Assembly: GCF_001427125.1 (NCBI RefSeq)
Contig: NZ_LMGK01000001.1
Location: 79,820-143,819, forward strand
DNA: 64,000 nt
Direction of reading: 5' to 3'
From: Pseudomonas sp. Root562
Lineage (GTDB): Bacteria > Pseudomonadota > Gammaproteobacteria > Pseudomonadales > Pseudomonadaceae
Below are positions 62,798 through 64,000 of this stretch, one piece after another (within the stretch, counting starts at the first letter, position 1; every line of letters starts with the position of its first letter). The notes beneath the pieces are model-generated. The model searched no databases. It saw only the letters and a program-made list of their open reading frames with translations, and had not been told where the DNA came from. A program made the position numbers and the translations under genes.

Positions 62798-63043
62798 TCA
62801 CTGCGCACGCTCCGCAGTGTTTGCACCTAGCTGTTTTTCCAGCTCCTTGCGGGTCCGGCAAATACCGGCCAGGTGTGGGATGTCCTGGAGCACCTTCGGT
62901 GCCCGCTGGCCACGCGGTACATTCCGGTAACGATCGGAGTACCAAACGTCGGCCATGGTGGTGTCGTACTGGCTGTTGAGCCACTGCAGGTATTGCTCTG
63001 CCTGCTGTTGGTTCAACTCCAGTTGGATGGTGATATTGCTCAT
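62798..63043 (-). CDS. small phage-type hypothetical protein
   Basis: 81-residue protein, MSNITIQLELNQQQAEQYLQ start, with GGTGG ahead of the ATG at 63043. Gln-rich helical N-terminus and a basic middle part (WYSDRYRNVPRGQRAPK), ending five bases before the primase start. Function unknown; it may load or regulate the primase, which is speculation. Confidence 0.7.
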   Translation of the reverse strand: MSNITIQLELNQQQAEQYLQWLNSQYDTTMADVWYSDRYRNVPRGQRAPKVLQDIPHLAGICRTRKELEKQLGANTAERAQ

Positions 63044-63113
63044 TTCGGCCACCAATAAAGTGCAGTTTCCCCTTACCCACGCAAGGCGGGCATGTATCAG
63101 GGGCGGTTCAGAT

Positions 63114-63488
63114 TTAGTTCGAGGTGTTGCGGGAGGTCAGCAAGCGCGCTGGTAAGAAGCGGGCCGGGACGGGGTAGCGCTTTTGGGTTTGGGTATCGAG
63201 CAGCCAGACCAGGTAACGATAAGCGCTGCTGCCCGGATAGATGCCCAGCCGCGCTACGCGTTTCGATGTCATGCCTTCGAATTCGGTAACGGCAAGCTCC
63301 GCGATCCGCTGCACCAGGTGCTCAGGCACTTCGAGCGACTGAGCGAGGTAGCGTTTGCAGTTTTCAAGTAGCTGGTGGTCACCGGACAGGTGCTGTCCAT
63401 GCTGGCGGTACAGATATGCAACGGCAGCCTGTTGCATGGCGGCGCGATAATCATTGGTGGGGTTGATCGTTAAGGTGATGGCGTTCAT
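63114..63488 (-). CDS. hypothetical phage protein
   Basis: 124-residue protein, MNAITLTINPTNDYRAAMQQ start. Overlaps the Ogr-like gene stop by 4 bp (ATGA). The C-terminal part is basic (TQTQKRYPVPARFLPARLL). No motif is recognised. Position between the Ogr-like gene and primase is typical of early genes of such elements. Confidence 0.7.
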   Translation of the reverse strand: MNAITLTINPTNDYRAAMQQAAVAYLYRQHGQHLSGDHQLLENCKRYLAQSLEVPEHLVQRIAELAVTEFEGMTSKRVARLGIYPGSSAYRYLVWLLDTQTQKRYPVPARFLPARLLTSRNTSN

Positions 63489-63778
63489 GCGAGTGTGGCC
63501 TCCATTTCCAGTTGATCCAGCAAGTCGGGTTGATCATTGGCTGACTTCATCGCAGCGCGACGCAGGGCTACATCCGCAATGGGAAGACGAACAGTGGGGT
63601 TGGCCATGCCGCTCGGACTCATTTCATGAGTCATTTCGAACTGAGCACGAACGGACCAACCGCAGGCTTCGTTGACGCATTGCAGGTAAGCCACACGTAG
63701 GAAAATATGGGTGCCTTCACTGGTGCGGATACGCATGCGGCCCATGCAGTGGGGGCAAACAAGCTTGTAAGTGCTCAC
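63485..63778 (-). CDS. Ogr/Delta-like zinc-finger transcription activator
   Basis: 97-residue protein. Cysteines are in the Ogr pattern: LVCPHCMGRMRIRTSEGTHI and LQCVNEACGWSVRAQFEMTH, giving a CxxC...CxxxxC zinc site. P2 Ogr and P4 Delta activate late-gene promoters with this fold. Both flanking genes overlap it by 4 bp. In a satellite it could hijack a helper's late genes. Confidence 0.85.
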   Translation of the reverse strand: MSTYKLVCPHCMGRMRIRTSEGTHIFLRVAYLQCVNEACGWSVRAQFEMTHEMSPSGMANPTVRLPIADVALRRAAMKSANDQPDLLDQLEMEATLA

Positions 63779-64000
63779 TGGTCGCCCTCCTTGCTGTGCA
63801 GTGAAATGGTGGCCAGCACCTCGGAATGGCGGGCGCTCAGATACTTGCTGTGGGCAGCAAGGATTGCAGCAGCCTCACCTTTCTCGATGACGCCATCGGC
63901 CAAAGCTTTATCAATGATCTGGTCGACCACCCCTCGCTTGGCAGCTGTGCTGACCGAGCGGCTATACAACTCGATGTTGTCCAGGGTTTCAGGGGCAGCG
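63775..64000 (-). CDS. hypothetical phage protein, start beyond window
   Basis: The frame stays open to the window edge, reading AAPETLDNIELYSRSVSTAA toward the interior; the apparent TTG start at 63969 is internal. The C-terminal 65 residues are helical (VVDQIIDKALADGVIEKGEA). Its stop overlaps the Ogr-like gene start by 4 bp. Unknown family; partial. Confidence 0.7.
   Translation of the reverse strand, partial: AAPETLDNIELYSRSVSTAAKRGVVDQIIDKALADGVIEKGEAAAILAAHSKYLSARHSEVLATISLHSKEGDQ

Larger units (their letters stand above)
56300..64000. mobile_element. P2/phiCTX-like prophage or P4-like satellite at tRNA-Thr, cut by window edge
   Basis: Left end at the tRNA-Thr fragment. Contents: orphan response regulator, tyrosine integrase with DUF4224 protein, four very small phage-like genes, a zinc-ribbon/TOPRIM/ATPase replication protein, an Ogr/Delta-like late-gene activator and two hypotheticals, nearly all minus strand with ATGA overlaps. 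P2-like phages and P4 satellites both use an Ogr/Delta factor. Structural genes would settle the type but lie outside. Confidence 0.8.

Overview
The window is Pseudomonas chromosome, most like the P. fluorescens group. It carries a familiar core set (ompR/envZ, tex, gshA, pckA, hslR/hslO, rimK, yrfG/nudE/cysQ, dctB/dctD next to rmlC, aguBA, tauABCD, an OprD porin and BetT). It also has several families of short palindromic intergenic repeats typical of this group. Coding is dense and GC-rich up to about 51.9 kb. After that the sequence becomes visibly AT-richer and accessory.

Layout of the core. 0-5.9 kb: 3' part of a serine acetyltransferase, choline transporter BetT behind a BetI-like palindrome, a HicAB toxin-antitoxin pair, an aldo/keto reductase. 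6-9.5 kb: taurine uptake and desulfonation operon tauABCD (minus). 9.8-14.4 kb: gshA, a PaaI-type thioesterase and tex. 14.7-22 kb: ompR-envZ, rimB-rimK, hslR, hslO, pckA. 22-24.8 kb: small accessory patch with a Fic/YhfG-type toxin-antitoxin pair and a DUF2235/Tle-like hydrolase whose small neighbour gene has a broken second copy. 25-34.7 kb: RecQ-type helicase, 3-hydroxyacyl-CoA dehydrogenase with a thioesterase, glycine-zipper protein, formate-dehydrogenase-like molybdoenzyme with FdhD and a LysR regulator, BON-LysM protein. 34.8-51.9 kb: yrfG, nudE-cysQ, a tandem pair of unknown secreted proteins, dctB-dctD, rmlC, a three-domain aminotransferase, aguB-aguA, an OprD-family porin with an attenuator-like leader, and a tautomerase/DsbA-like/SDR operon.

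Accessory region, 51.9-64 kb. A 63-bp direct repeat (51886-51948 and 56252-56314, two mismatches) contains a terminator and the 3' end of tRNA-Thr. It brackets about 4.3 kb holding a retron-type reverse transcriptase fused to a trypsin-like protease with all three catalytic residues, a PD-(D/E)XK-like nuclease gene downstream of it, a candidate msr-msd region upstream, and a divergent BRCT-domain gene. This is the best candidate for an unusual defence system. Next to it, starting at a 53-bp tRNA-Thr(TGT) 3' fragment, is a second integrated element. It has an orphan response regulator, a tyrosine integrase with a DUF4224 protein, several very small phage genes, a primase/helicase with zinc ribbon, TOPRIM and ATPase domains, and an Ogr/Delta-like activator. 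This points to a P2/phiCTX-like prophage or P4-like satellite that runs off the right edge.

How the genes work together. tauABCD imports taurine and releases sulfite, and the acetyltransferase starts cysteine synthesis. RimK/RimB (ribosomal protein S6 modification) and OmpR/EnvZ are regulatory core. dctB/dctD and pckA serve C4-dicarboxylate growth. aguBA converts agmatine to putrescine. In the retron island the sequence suggests, but does not prove, an RT-protease sensor with a nuclease partner mobilised at a tRNA-Thr site.
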